From DTU018 sp029550685 (GTDB lineage Bacteria > Bacillota > Syntrophomonadia > Syntrophomonadales > Syntrophomonadaceae), in NCBI GenBank assembly GCA_035412805.1, contig DAONVO010000001.1:27954-91953 (forward strand): 64,000 nt of DNA. The letters run 5' to 3'. The notes below the pieces were generated by a model. It did not search any database. It saw only the letters and a list, made by a program, of their open reading frames with translations, and had not been told where the DNA came from. Below are positions 35,155 to 43,886 of the stretch, piece by piece. The position numbers and the translations under genes are program-made. The first letter of the stretch is position 1, and each line of letters opens with the position of its first letter.

Positions 35155-35613
35155 CTAACCTTCCTTCATAAAAAATAGCATGTGTATTACCAGAAGAAAC
35201 CCGCCCACTACGACTGCAGCGTCAGCAAAATTAAATACTGGCCACCAGCGCAGATCCAAAAAATCTATTACATACTGAAGCCTCAAGCGGTCTATAAAAT
35301 TACCGGCCGCTCCAGCCACTATTAATCCCGTCCAAATCTGCACAAGCTTTTCTACTGTATAGCGATGGTTATATATTATTAAGCCCAGTATTACCAAAAC
35401 TGCCGCTATCAGGAAGAACCATGACTGGCCCGGCAATATTCCAAATGCTGCTCCCCGGTTTTGAACATATGTAAGGTATAACCATTGGCCTAGCAAGGGG
35501 TGACTTTCACCGACTTGGTAGCTGCTGACCACCCACCATTTAGTAATTTGGTCAAGTGCAAGTACAGAAAGTATCGTAATCCAGAATCTCAATTTAATCC
35601 TCCCATTCAGCAC
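35155..35613 (-). CDS. lspA: Lipoprotein signal peptidase (signal peptidase II)
   Basis: An inner-membrane aspartyl protease that cleaves the signal peptide from diacylglyceryl lipoproteins. Four transmembrane helices, the NRGAAFGIL motif, and the catalytic Asp pair D108 (GNFIDRL) and D131 (FNFADAAV) are visible. 152 aa, typical. It precedes rluD by 3 nt. The substrate-binding protein at 51195-51989 has a lipobox and would be a client. Confidence 0.95.
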   Translation of the reverse strand: MLNGRIKLRFWITILSVLALDQITKWWVVSSYQVGESHPLLGQWLYLTYVQNRGAAFGILPGQSWFFLIAAVLVILGLIIYNHRYTVEKLVQIWTGLIVAGAAGNFIDRLRLQYVIDFLDLRWWPVFNFADAAVVVGGFLLVIHMLFFMKEG

Positions 35614-35733
35614 TAATCAACTAAGTTTTATTGTATGGTAATCGTTTCAGGTGCTCAAGCTAATGATTAATTCTGTTATACTAGGGACAGCCCTGGATAA
35701 TAGCCTCTAAAGTATTGATTAGGATTTAAAGCT

Positions 35734-37083
35734 ATGCTTATTCGTCGTGACCCTTTACTGAAAAAACAGATTTTAACTATCGCCGGTCCTGCCATGGGCG
35801 AGATGATAATGTATATGATCATCGGTCTGGTTGATGTTGCTGTGGTAGGCCGTTTAGGAGCTGTTCCACTGGCAGCCGTAAGTCTGGGCGCAGAGGTATT
35901 CTTTTCTTTTGTTTTGTTTCTTGAGGCTCTGGCAATAGGTTCCAATATACTGGTGGCTCAAGCCAAAGGAGCCAACGATACTGTCAAGATCAGATCATAT
36001 AGTGCCCATACCATCATTATTGCCTTGGTTCTCGGTATTATTGCTCAACTGAGCGGACTTTTTTATGGTCCAGCTTTTCTCAGTCTTTTTTCAGTGGAAT
36101 CAGATGTTTATGTTCAGGCCTGTGATTATTTGCGTATTACCTTCATGATCGCTCCTTTTGCCTTGATGCTCTATATGACCAATGCCGTATTTCGCGGCTT
36201 GGGTCGTACTGACATTCCTATGATTATTGCCACCATTGTCAATATCGTCAATGTGGTGGGGGATATTGTGCTGGTCTACGGACTGGCTGGGTTTCCTGCC
36301 ATGGGGGTAGCCGGTGCAGCTGCTGCCACTGCCGCGGCACATGTTTTAGGCTGTGTTATGGCCTTGACAGTATTGTTTAAAATGAGCCTTGTCCGCCCTG
36401 GAATCCAAGACCTCCTATCACCAAAGCGCCGGATTTTTCAGGATATTTTATCTCTGGGCATTCCCAGTCTAATTGAACAGTTCTTTTACATAACCAGCAA
36501 CTTAACCTCAATATTCCTGCTGGTTTATCTGGGTACGGTTCCCTTTGCTACGCATCAGTTAGCTGTTACTGTGGAATCAGTTTCCTTTATGCCCGGTTTT
36601 GGCATTGCTATCGCGGCTACCACTTTGATAGGACAAGCCGTTGGCGCACAAGATCCCCGGAACGCCCGGCGATTTGCCCAGGGATGTATAGAATTATGTT
36701 CTGTTATTATGGGTTTCTTTGCTCTGATCTTTGCCCTGGTCCCCTCCTGGGTGGCCAATTTATTTACCAATGACCCGGATATTATTGCCCTGGCCGAAAT
36801 CGTTATCCGTATAGCAGCTTTAGAACAGCTTACTATTGCTTTCTCTACGGTAGTTAGCGGTATATTGAAGGGATCTGGCAACACCCGCACCCCTATGCTC
36901 ATCAGTACCGGGTTTACCTGGCTTTTTCGCATTCCCCTGATGTACCTGCTGGTACGTATCTGGAAGACTCCCTTACAGTACATATGGTTCTTGTTTATAA
37001 TTGATTGGTTTTTGCGTTCTCTGGTATATTTGCTGCTGTATAGACGCCAGCATTGGTTACGTCCTGCTCAAGCCAGCCAGTAG
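35734..37083 (+). CDS. MATE-family multidrug/antimicrobial extrusion transporter
   Basis: A 449-aa membrane protein with about 12 predicted helices in two similar halves. The first half has AGPAMGEMIMYMIIGLVD and AVSLGAEV, typical of the MatE fold. It is an ion-coupled antiporter, but the substrate (drugs, cationic dyes or metabolites) cannot be told. It is divergent from lspA and alone on the plus strand here. A TATACT -10-like hexamer lies near 35677 without a clear -35. Confidence 0.88.
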   Translation: MLIRRDPLLKKQILTIAGPAMGEMIMYMIIGLVDVAVVGRLGAVPLAAVSLGAEVFFSFVLFLEALAIGSNILVAQAKGANDTVKIRSYSAHTIIIALVLGIIAQLSGLFYGPAFLSLFSVESDVYVQACDYLRITFMIAPFALMLYMTNAVFRGLGRTDIPMIIATIVNIVNVVGDIVLVYGLAGFPAMGVAGAAAATAAAHVLGCVMALTVLFKMSLVRPGIQDLLSPKRRIFQDILSLGIPSLIEQFFYITSNLTSIFLLVYLGTVPFATHQLAVTVESVSFMPGFGIAIAATTLIGQAVGAQDPRNARRFAQGCIELCSVIMGFFALIFALVPSWVANLFTNDPDIIALAEIVIRIAALEQLTIAFSTVVSGILKGSGNTRTPMLISTGFTWLFRIPLMYLLVRIWKTPLQYIWFLFIIDWFLRSLVYLLLYRRQHWLRPAQASQ

Positions 37084-37338
37084 CATACGGTTGAGTAAAT
37101 GTGCAGCAATTGTCACTTACAGAACAGGCCACGATGAATGAAAAAACATCCCTTCACAGCTTGAGCAGGAGTATTAGCCGGGCAAGCAACGTGCGACGCG
37201 CCGTCGCAATACCCTGTGAAACTGGGGTCTGCGGCGGAGCGAGAAAGAACAGTGATGACCAAGTGCATGAATGCCAAATTCCGAGCGTTCCGCTTCGCAC
37301 CGGAATAAGGCGATGGGTTGCAGGCTGGAAGTCCATTT
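37084..37338. other. Structured non-coding element between MATE and ytpB
   Basis: 255 nt without a supported gene. It contains a sequence (37123-37152) related to the minus strand at 39708-39736. Then comes GTGCGAC at 37191, opening a perfect 7-bp hairpin TGCGACG-CGC-CGTCGCA (37192-37208), then a CCCTGT...ACTGGGG hairpin and GC-rich GCGGCGGAGCGAG. GTGCGAC plus stacked hairpins recalls the 5' end of a group II intron, but no domain V or reverse transcriptase is present, so at most it is a fragment. Confidence 0.4.
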
Positions 37339-38388
37339 TCACAGAAACCTACGTACCCAACAACACAGGTGATAAGTTCTCCAAGCTGTTGGGCTGGCAT
37401 GGTTCAGTAAGTGGCGGCGCAGGTGGTCATATCCTTGCAACTGTACCTTGCGATCACTTAGATACATGGCTAATAGCCCATCCACAACCACCTGGTGAAA
37501 TGGAGATTCCGGTAGTCCTGCTACTTTCTGGTAACAGGATGAAAGTAGATAGGTGAAGCGATCAATCATCAATTGGCTGCTATCATAATAAAAAACAAAG
37601 TTTAAGTCACCACCCTGCCGGTCCTCCTCTTGGTCTATAAGGTAATCCAGCAAAATATGCAGACTGCAAATCCATGGAAAATATGCATCATAGATTATCT
37701 GAAAATGCTGTGGTTGGTTATAGTTGTTAAATGCCTCCCTTAATAAAGCAAAAGTGGCCAAGGTTGAACCGGTGGCAGCAGCGAACTCCTGCCAGTAAAA
37801 GTCAGGATAATCGGCCCTCTGATCGTTGACCCAATTGCACAAAACCTGTTCACGCTGTTCGGGGTGGATATGCTTGGCAACCTGCAGACTGGAGTACCAT
37901 TCAGCCAACCTAATAAGCTTAGGTTGTACCTCTTCGTAGGTAAAGGCCTGACCTAAACTGCAGCGGCATACTTGAACCAAGGAATTTAAATATCCCCCAT
38001 CATTTTTATAGGGGTAATATTTATAATAATCAACCGGACCACTGGTAAAATCCAGGGCATCCACAAGGGCCCGGTGCAGTTGGTAGAAGGCTTGGCCATC
38101 GGTACTGCCGGCCCGATCACATAAATTGTCCAGATAATCACACATAGTCTGGTAAGCCACTATGAAGTGCAATAAATTCGTATTCCGTGGATGAGCCGCA
38201 AAAACAGCACCGCCTTGACAATGGAAATCCTTACCCGCCAAACTGTCCAGGGCCTGCTGGCGCAGGTTTTGATCGGGAATAGCCCGGGCTTTGATTTGCC
38301 ACTGACCCAGCAGCTTTTGTACCTGTGACAGGGTTTGGGTGATAAAGCTAAACAAAATAATATTGCGGTTAACACTGGTACTAATCAT
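37339..38388 (-). CDS. ytpB: YtpB-like terpene synthase (DUF2600 family)
   Basis: Similar to the tetraprenyl-beta-curcumene synthase YtpB, which cyclises long polyprenyl diphosphates. Family marks are the Asp-rich MCDYLDNLCDR, DGGYLNSLVQVCR, and LLDYLIDQEEDRQGGDLNF. It is soluble and helical. I prefer ATG 38388, just past the hepT stop; a longer frame reaches 38433 and overlaps hepT by 41 nt. About 349 aa, near the family length. It follows hepT, a source of long prenyl diphosphates, so a C35-type terpene is the likely product. The ending (CCWVRRFL) fits the family pattern as far as I can judge. Confidence 0.8.
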   Translation of the reverse strand: MISTSVNRNIILFSFITQTLSQVQKLLGQWQIKARAIPDQNLRQQALDSLAGKDFHCQGGAVFAAHPRNTNLLHFIVAYQTMCDYLDNLCDRAGSTDGQAFYQLHRALVDALDFTSGPVDYYKYYPYKNDGGYLNSLVQVCRCSLGQAFTYEEVQPKLIRLAEWYSSLQVAKHIHPEQREQVLCNWVNDQRADYPDFYWQEFAAATGSTLATFALLREAFNNYNQPQHFQIIYDAYFPWICSLHILLDYLIDQEEDRQGGDLNFVFYYDSSQLMIDRFTYLLSSCYQKVAGLPESPFHQVVVDGLLAMYLSDRKVQLQGYDHLRRHLLNHASPTAWRTYHLCCWVRRFL

Positions 38389-38392
38389 TCTT

Positions 38393-39433
38393 TTAGACCG
38401 GTTCAGGTTCATAGAATTGATAAGCAAAACCATCTAGCACAGAAAGAGAAGTCATCCTTTGCAGGTAGTCACTGCTCAAGGCCTGGCTTAAGCTGCATAA
38501 AGATCTACGGCCAGCTTCCGGCAGGGATTTGAGACTTGCTCTGGCATCCGCCAGGTAAGCATCAGCCAGCTGAATAGATTTTTCAAAGGCTCCACAACGT
38601 TGCAGTATCTGGGTTACCCTATCCAGCTGTCCTGCCAAATTGACAGGCTGATTAAGAATCTCTTTGAGGTCTTTTTGACAGTTCTCATCCTGCAGTCCGT
38701 AAATTACCGGCAAGGTGATGTTGCCTTCCAGAAGATCGCTTCCCGCTGGTTTTCCTAAATACTTAGTGGTGGATAAAAAGTCCAGTACATCATCAATTAT
38801 CTGGTAAGCTATACCTAAGCTTGCTCCATACTTCTCCAAACTATCCCTTTGCTGGGAAGGCATACTGGAAGCTAATGCTCCTACCCGGCAGCAGCATTCA
38901 AACAGGCAGGCAGTTTTGCAATATATTCTTTGCAGGTAATCAGACAGAGAAAGGTTAAGGTTAAAAGTGCTGGATAATTGTTGTATCTCACCAGAACACA
39001 TGGTCTGAATTGTACGGGTAACAGTCTCCAGAATGGCGGGTATGTTATGCTGGTTAATCAAGCGGAAAGCGGTGGCAAAAAGGTAATCCCCTACTAATAC
39101 ACTGGCCTTGCTTCCCCAGAGGGAATTCAAGCTGTCTCTGCCCCGGCGCAGCGCAGATCCATCGATAACATCATCATGTACCAGAGAAGCTAGATGGATA
39201 AGTTCAATAGCCACAGCTGCATCCTGCACAATGTCATGGTCGGAAGGATACAGTGATGCAGCCAAATACACCAGGCGAGGCCGCAGCATTTTTCCTGGTT
39301 CTGCCAGAAGATACGTGATAATCTGGTCAAGCTCCGGTATGCCCGTTAATAATATTTCGCTCATGCGGGCTTGCAGCACTTCTATGTCATAGGGCAGTTG
39401 TTCTTGTGTAGCATTTGGAAATATGGATAACAC
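38393..39433 (-). CDS. hepT: Long-chain polyprenyl diphosphate synthase (HepT-like)
   Basis: A trans-prenyltransferase that extends allylic diphosphates with isopentenyl diphosphate. The first Asp-rich motif is HDDVID (D87, D88, D91) and the second is IIDDVLDFLS; KMLRPRLVYLAAS is also typical. 346 aa. In Bacillus HepT needs HepS, which is not visible here, so the active form is unknown. It uses GTG at 39433. It overlaps or abuts ytpB, which suggests a dedicated terpene operon, though menaquinone or other quinone side chains are another use. Confidence 0.85.
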   Translation of the reverse strand: MLSIFPNATQEQLPYDIEVLQARMSEILLTGIPELDQIITYLLAEPGKMLRPRLVYLAASLYPSDHDIVQDAAVAIELIHLASLVHDDVIDGSALRRGRDSLNSLWGSKASVLVGDYLFATAFRLINQHNIPAILETVTRTIQTMCSGEIQQLSSTFNLNLSLSDYLQRIYCKTACLFECCCRVGALASSMPSQQRDSLEKYGASLGIAYQIIDDVLDFLSTTKYLGKPAGSDLLEGNITLPVIYGLQDENCQKDLKEILNQPVNLAGQLDRVTQILQRCGAFEKSIQLADAYLADARASLKSLPEAGRRSLCSLSQALSSDYLQRMTSLSVLDGFAYQFYEPEPV

Positions 39434-39821
39434 CTCATTATTATGTTCTCTTACTGCTAGTGTCCCCTGGAAATCCTTTGCTATGCAATATTACTTAAAC
39501 AGCAGGTCCTGATGAATGAAAACACCCTCTTAGAGGTAGAGGAGGTTTTAGCCTCCTTAAAATGTAGGAAGCAATGTCCATCTTGTTAATGATCAAGTTA
39601 GAACTAGTTACAAATTGCTGTAAAAACTCCTTTTACCTGAGTCGAAGTGTGACAGTGGGTTTACCCTTCGCACCTGTTCCGTCGCCACGATATAGTAACG
39701 GCTCGATGTGCAGTTTCGTTTATCGTGGCCTGTTTTTCAGGTGATAATTGGTTAGGTGAGTTCAGAAGCTAAAGCTTTCGCTATTTACTATGATTTAGGT
39801 AAGAGGCTTTTCACAGCAATA
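39434..39821. other. 388-nt non-coding leader/intergenic region before hepT
   Basis: No gene is supported. From the hepT side it holds a CCTCT/AGAGG mini-hairpin followed by GTGTTTT on the minus strand, a GGAGG-TTTTAG-CCTCC hairpin (39541-39556), and the structured block 39621-39743. It lies between gatD and hepT in the same direction, so it could be a leader RNA or an inserted element. Confidence 0.45.
39621..39743 (-). ncRNA. Candidate structured RNA (multi-hairpin)
   Basis: At least four nested or serial stems are seen by eye. CACCTG/CAGGTG (39671-39676, 39738-39743) encloses GCCACGATA/TATCGTGGC (39684-39692, 39721-39729), whose loop has an AACG/CGTT stem (39697-39700, 39717-39720). Next are CGAAG/CTTCG (39643-39647, 39666-39670) around GGGT-TT-ACCC, and TAAAA/TTTTA (39621-39635). 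Strand is uncertain. The class is not recognised; a transposon-associated guide-type RNA or a hepT leader are both possible. Confidence 0.35.
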
Positions 39822-40556
39822 TCAACTGCCTAGGACCCTTCTTTTTATTTGCTGGTGAGCGAAATCTTCCAGCCGGTCATTTAAGGAGGTAGTAATATTC
39901 ACTCCCTTGCGGGCAGCCATAATATTGATAAAAAAATCAGCCACGGCCGGATTTTTGGGCAGCAGCGGACCATGCAGATACGTCCCAATCAAATTTTTGT
40001 ACCGGACACCTTCATGCCCATCCTGTCCATTGTTGCCAAACCCAGCCAGAACCGTCCCAAAAGACTCCAGGGATTTGTCTTCCAGGTAAGTTCTCCCGGC
40101 GTGGTTTTCAAATCCTACAACCGTAGTGACCGTATTGTTTAGCCGGCAGGCAAGAACAATGTTGCCGATTAAGCGCTCTGTTTCACCCTGCGTATAAAGA
40201 TTGAAAAACCCCAGACCTTTCAGCTTTTTGCCGTCGAAGGACTCATAGTGAGTGCCCAGCAGTTGGTAAGCTCCGCATATTAACAAAGCCGGAAGCCCAG
40301 CATCCAATGCCTTCCACAATTGGTCAGCCTTACGTAGCAAATCCTGATAAACCAGACCCTGTTCCCGGTCTGATCCTCCTCCCATAAAAATCATGTCAAA
40401 GGTACGGTAGTCAATATCACTGTTTAAGCTAATTGACTGCACTGAGCAATTGTGCCCGTACCATTCAAGCCTTTTCTGCAAACAGATCAGGTTACCCCGG
40501 TCTCCATATAGGTTCATTAGATCAGGATATAGGTGAGCGATGCAAAAGCTGGCCAT
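39822..40556 (-). CDS. gatD: Lipid II isoglutaminyl synthase, glutaminase subunit GatD
   Basis: A CobB/CobQ-like glutaminase that hands ammonia to MurT to amidate D-Glu in lipid II. Nucleophile C94 (LLICGAYQLLG) and the catalytic His (GTYLHGP, H195) are intact. ATG 40556 has AGGAGGTG at 8 nt; the longer frame (to 40652) would overlap murT. 244 aa, typical. It is adjacent to murT (1 nt apart). Peptidoglycan amidation of this kind is typical of Gram-positive bacteria. Confidence 0.93.
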   Translation of the reverse strand: MASFCIAHLYPDLMNLYGDRGNLICLQKRLEWYGHNCSVQSISLNSDIDYRTFDMIFMGGGSDREQGLVYQDLLRKADQLWKALDAGLPALLICGAYQLLGTHYESFDGKKLKGLGFFNLYTQGETERLIGNIVLACRLNNTVTTVVGFENHAGRTYLEDKSLESFGTVLAGFGNNGQDGHEGVRYKNLIGTYLHGPLLPKNPAVADFFINIMAARKGVNITTSLNDRLEDFAHQQIKRRVLGS

Positions 40557-40557
40557 T

Positions 40558-41961
40558 TTATTCACCTCCTGCTGCCGGTTTGGCCAGGTTGACTTTATGC
40601 TTGTGGCTGGATTTGTTACCCGCCAGACGGGATAATATTTTGCGGCTGGCAAACAAGGTAGTATAGGTACACAAAAAATAGTATACTTCTGCCTCGATAT
40701 TAAGACAGGATTTAATCCCGGCTTCTAAATCAGATTCCACCATTATTATTTCCTCATTAAAACCAGCATATTTGAAGCGTAAAGCTGCATCTCCACTGCG
40801 CAATCCTGAACAGGTAATGCCTTTAATGGCCGCTCCTGGAATGGCGATATTCTCCACCTGGGCATCCCATATCCAGGAGACATCTCTCCCATCCGCTGCA
40901 TTGTCATTTAAGGCAAAAAACAGGCTTTTACTGGCGGGATCAGTATTTAGTGCCGCCAAGGTTTGGTTTAAACCGGTAGGATTTTTGACCAAAATTTGTA
41001 TAGCCTTCTTATCCCCGATTTGGAACTGTTCCATACGTCCAGCTCGAGGCTGGTATCTGGCAATAGCCCGCTGCACAATATCGTCTTGAATACCTACCAA
41101 CTTGGCAACCGAAACAGCCGCCAAAATATTGTAAGCATTGTAAAAGCCCAAGTAGGGGCTGTAAATTTCCATATTGTTTACGTAAAAATGTATCTGTGGT
41201 GTCATCCGGAGATCATGGCCGGTAAAATTGCGGCGAGGGTTGTGGCTTCCACATTTTAGGCATTGAAATTTGCCCAGTTGGGCGTAATGAAAGCGCTCAT
41301 ACTGCAGTTCTTCTCCGCAAAAGGCGCAAAACCGTCCCTCCCGGCTTTCCTCTCCCTCAAAAACATCGTAATCCGTATCATCAAACCCGTAATACCAGCA
41401 GTGTAATCCAGTTTCATTTTGGAAATGAACTACCAGCGGATCATCTGCATTCAGCACTAATTCAATATCAGTATCCCTTACCGCATCTTTGATAAGAGAA
41501 ATGATCCGGTCCAATTCACCATATCTGTCCAACTGATCTCGGAAAAAGTTGGTAATCAATACTACTCGCGGAGTCAGCTCTTTTAACAGTAAAGGCACAT
41601 TGGCCTCATCGGTTTCCAGTAATGCGTATTCAAAAGGGCGATTCCCCCACAGGTTGGCTTCTTTTATAAAAGCAGTAGTAATGCCGGTAACCATATTGGC
41701 TCCCGCCCGGTTATGTACAAAAAAGTAGCCTTTTTCTTCCAGTATGCGGGCAATCATATTCGTGGTAGTGGTTTTCCCGTTGGTCCCAGTAATAATGTAT
41801 ATCTCTTCCTGAACATTGGCTGCCAGCTTTTTTAAGATATCTGGGTCAATTATCCGAGCTACCCGACCAGGAAAATCGGTTCCTTGATTGCCGAGAATCC
41901 TGCTCAGACAAATAAGCAGCTTGGCTATAGCAATAGCTATTATCCTACGAATTACCTGCAT
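40558..41961 (-). CDS. murT: Lipid II isoglutaminyl synthase, Mur-ligase subunit MurT
   Basis: A Mur-ligase-like ATPase that works with GatD. The P-loop TGTNGKTTT is near residues 58-66. A four-Cys ribbon (CAFC near 213 and CLKC about 22 residues on) is inserted in the middle domain, as in known MurT. A C-terminal DUF1727 domain makes the contact with GatD. A hydrophobic N-terminal helix is present. 467 aa. It lies upstream of gatD in the same operon. Confidence 0.93.
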   Translation of the reverse strand: MQVIRRIIAIAIAKLLICLSRILGNQGTDFPGRVARIIDPDILKKLAANVQEEIYIITGTNGKTTTTNMIARILEEKGYFFVHNRAGANMVTGITTAFIKEANLWGNRPFEYALLETDEANVPLLLKELTPRVVLITNFFRDQLDRYGELDRIISLIKDAVRDTDIELVLNADDPLVVHFQNETGLHCWYYGFDDTDYDVFEGEESREGRFCAFCGEELQYERFHYAQLGKFQCLKCGSHNPRRNFTGHDLRMTPQIHFYVNNMEIYSPYLGFYNAYNILAAVSVAKLVGIQDDIVQRAIARYQPRAGRMEQFQIGDKKAIQILVKNPTGLNQTLAALNTDPASKSLFFALNDNAADGRDVSWIWDAQVENIAIPGAAIKGITCSGLRSGDAALRFKYAGFNEEIIMVESDLEAGIKSCLNIEAEVYYFLCTYTTLFASRKILSRLAGNKSSHKHKVNLAKPAAGGE

Positions 41962-42028
41962 AGTTGTTCTCCTGTTGTTATGATCATACTTAATCTAGCA
42001 TAACTAGCCGGCAAAATAAACAGAGCTT

Positions 42029-42058
42029 AAAAAAGGGGCCTGGCGAAACAGGCCCCTG
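42029..42058 (-). terminator. Terminator after the GT4 glycosyltransferase gene
   Basis: A perfect 9-bp stem AGGGGCCTG/CAGGCCCCT with a 6-nt loop, followed by TTTTTTAAG on the minus strand, 12 nt past the stop codon. Confidence 0.85.
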
Positions 42059-42070
42059 AATAGCTAATGG

Positions 42071-43267
42071 TTAAGAGCCGAACCAGGCCCCGAAATCCAA
42101 TAGTCTTGGCTTACGCGGCACATATTTATCCATAAGAGATTGATATACTTCCTCTAATTTGCGGGCTGAATTTTCCGCTGAAAGATGGTAGGCCTTTTTG
42201 AGAGCTTGCTGCTTAAACTGGTTATAGAGCACTTCATCCCCCAGCAGAGAGCATATTGCCTCGCTGAATTCGTGTAAATCACATGAGGTCAAAATACCAT
42301 TTACCATATGGTCTACCATGTCCTGCACTCCGAAAGCCCTTATAGCCACCACCGGAAGTCCAGTAGCCATTGCTTCGATTAATACCAGGCCCTGAGTTTC
42401 AGTCATAGACGAGAATACAAATAGATCGGCTGAATTATAAACATTGGCTAGCATATCATAAGGAAGAGCACCGGTGAAAACGACATCCTGGTCCAGGCTC
42501 AATCCCAACTGGTTGGTAAGTTGTTTTAATTCTGACTCTATTGGCCCCTGGGCGGTTAACACCAGAGTTGTGTGAGAATATTTTTCCTTTACCAGGCGGA
42601 AAGCCTGGATCAAAAACTCCAGGTTTTTCTCCTTGGTAAGTCTGCCTACAAAAAGCAGAACTTTGTTCTCCTTTGGAATGGGGTAATTACTTTTCAGCCA
42701 CTGGGAATCACCGTTCTGCAGCTTATGCAGCGGCACTCCGGTTGGCAATACTGTTATAGGAGTGCGAATGTGATGTTGCTTGAGAATTTGTTCTACCTCA
42801 GTAGTGGGTACTATAATATGATGACAGTGGTTACAAAAATCATTGCTGTACCTGATAACCACTTCCTTGGCCAGATTCTGAGCGACAGGAACATAATGCA
42901 CATACTGGTCATATAAGGTGTGGTAAGTAAATACTATCGGAATTCCATATTTACGAGAATAACGCAATCCCACTCGCCCCATAGTAAATGGGGAATGCAC
43001 ATGAATTATGTCCAGATTCAGCCTTTTCACCAGCATGTTCAGATCCGGCAATACTGGTATAGCCAAGGTAAAATCGGGATTGGTAGGTGACGGCAAAGAA
43101 TAAAAACGGTATACGTTTTCTTCAGGCTCACACTCCTGTGGGTAATTGGGAGCGAAAATGAATACCTCGTGCCCCTGACGCACCAGTTCTTCCTTAAAAG
43201 TAGTAATGGAGGTCACGACGCCACTGGTATAAGGCTTGTAACTATCAGTGAAAATACCAATACGCAT
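42071..43267 (-). CDS. GT4-family glycosyltransferase, probably glycolipid-forming
   Basis: A GT-B retaining transferase. The N-terminal MRIGIFTDSYKPYTSGVVTS and the HVHSPFTMGRVG segment recall alpha-glucosyl-diacylglycerol synthases and phosphatidylinositol mannosyltransferases. The donor domain has LLFVGRLTKEKNLEFLI and the EX7E motif in ETQGLVLIEAMATG. 398 aa, full length, no signal peptide, likely peripheral at the inner membrane. A diacylglycerol acceptor is an inference from resemblance. It has its own terminator and lies alone between the zinc-finger gene and murT. Confidence 0.82.
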   Translation of the reverse strand: MRIGIFTDSYKPYTSGVVTSITTFKEELVRQGHEVFIFAPNYPQECEPEENVYRFYSLPSPTNPDFTLAIPVLPDLNMLVKRLNLDIIHVHSPFTMGRVGLRYSRKYGIPIVFTYHTLYDQYVHYVPVAQNLAKEVVIRYSNDFCNHCHHIIVPTTEVEQILKQHHIRTPITVLPTGVPLHKLQNGDSQWLKSNYPIPKENKVLLFVGRLTKEKNLEFLIQAFRLVKEKYSHTTLVLTAQGPIESELKQLTNQLGLSLDQDVVFTGALPYDMLANVYNSADLFVFSSMTETQGLVLIEAMATGLPVVAIRAFGVQDMVDHMVNGILTSCDLHEFSEAICSLLGDEVLYNQFKQQALKKAYHLSAENSARKLEEVYQSLMDKYVPRKPRLLDFGAWFGS

Positions 43268-43361
43268 AGCGAGTCCCCCTATGTCCAGTGTTCAATGTCT
43301 ATCATTACTATAACAGCTTAGCACCAGAAACTGCAACGACGCTAAAACAGCAAAAATAGCC

Positions 43362-43808
43362 TCAATGGTCATAAAAATCATGGCCAGATATTAGAAAGGT
43401 CTCACCCTCGTCAGCCATTTCACCAGCCGAAGTGACATCTTGTTCAGCGGGTCGGATAAATTTATCCTGAATTTGGTGAGCACAACCAGCACATAAAGTA
43501 GTATGGCTTATACGCTGGAGACGGGCCGTTTCGATAGCCTCTCCACACATTTCACATAGTCCATATTTGCCTGCGTCTAATCTCTCCAAAGCATCTCGAA
43601 CCTTCTCCAGCTCCAATTCATAAAGCTCCAACAAGCCGGCATCCTTTTCTCTTTCATATAACTCACTGCCTATATCGGCTGGATGCTCATCATACAAAGA
43701 CAGTTCATTGGTAGACTCTGACAGCGGGATCATCATTTGTTCCTGTTTGGCTTTAATGATATTTTCCAATTCCTGCTTTTTTTGCAGCAATCTCATTTTC
43801 GGATCCAT
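43362..43808 (-). CDS. TraR/DksA C4-type zinc-finger protein (YteA-like)
   Basis: An N-terminal coiled coil (about 1-85) is followed by a C4 zinc finger: CEMC near 101-104 and CAGC near 122-125. This is the TraR/DksA fold; Gram-positive spore formers carry YteA/YlyA versions. In Bacillus ylyA lies between ileS and lspA, a similar place to this gene. RNA-polymerase binding is known for DksA; for this branch the role is less clear. 148 aa. GGGGTGGA precedes the ATG. Confidence 0.82.
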   Translation of the reverse strand: MDPKMRLLQKKQELENIIKAKQEQMMIPLSESTNELSLYDEHPADIGSELYEREKDAGLLELYELELEKVRDALERLDAGKYGLCEMCGEAIETARLQRISHTTLCAGCAHQIQDKFIRPAEQDVTSAGEMADEGETFLISGHDFYDH

Positions 43809-43886
43809 GAATCCACCCCATTCCCAAGCATTAAATACGCCTATACCTTAGTATTTAACCTTGAGTGGGAAAACATACCTGGACCG

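Noticed and set aside
37101..37556. A 151-codon plus-strand frame crossing the MATE-ytpB gap
   Set aside because: Half of it is the antisense of ytpB, there is no ribosome-binding site, and the peptide has no family pattern.
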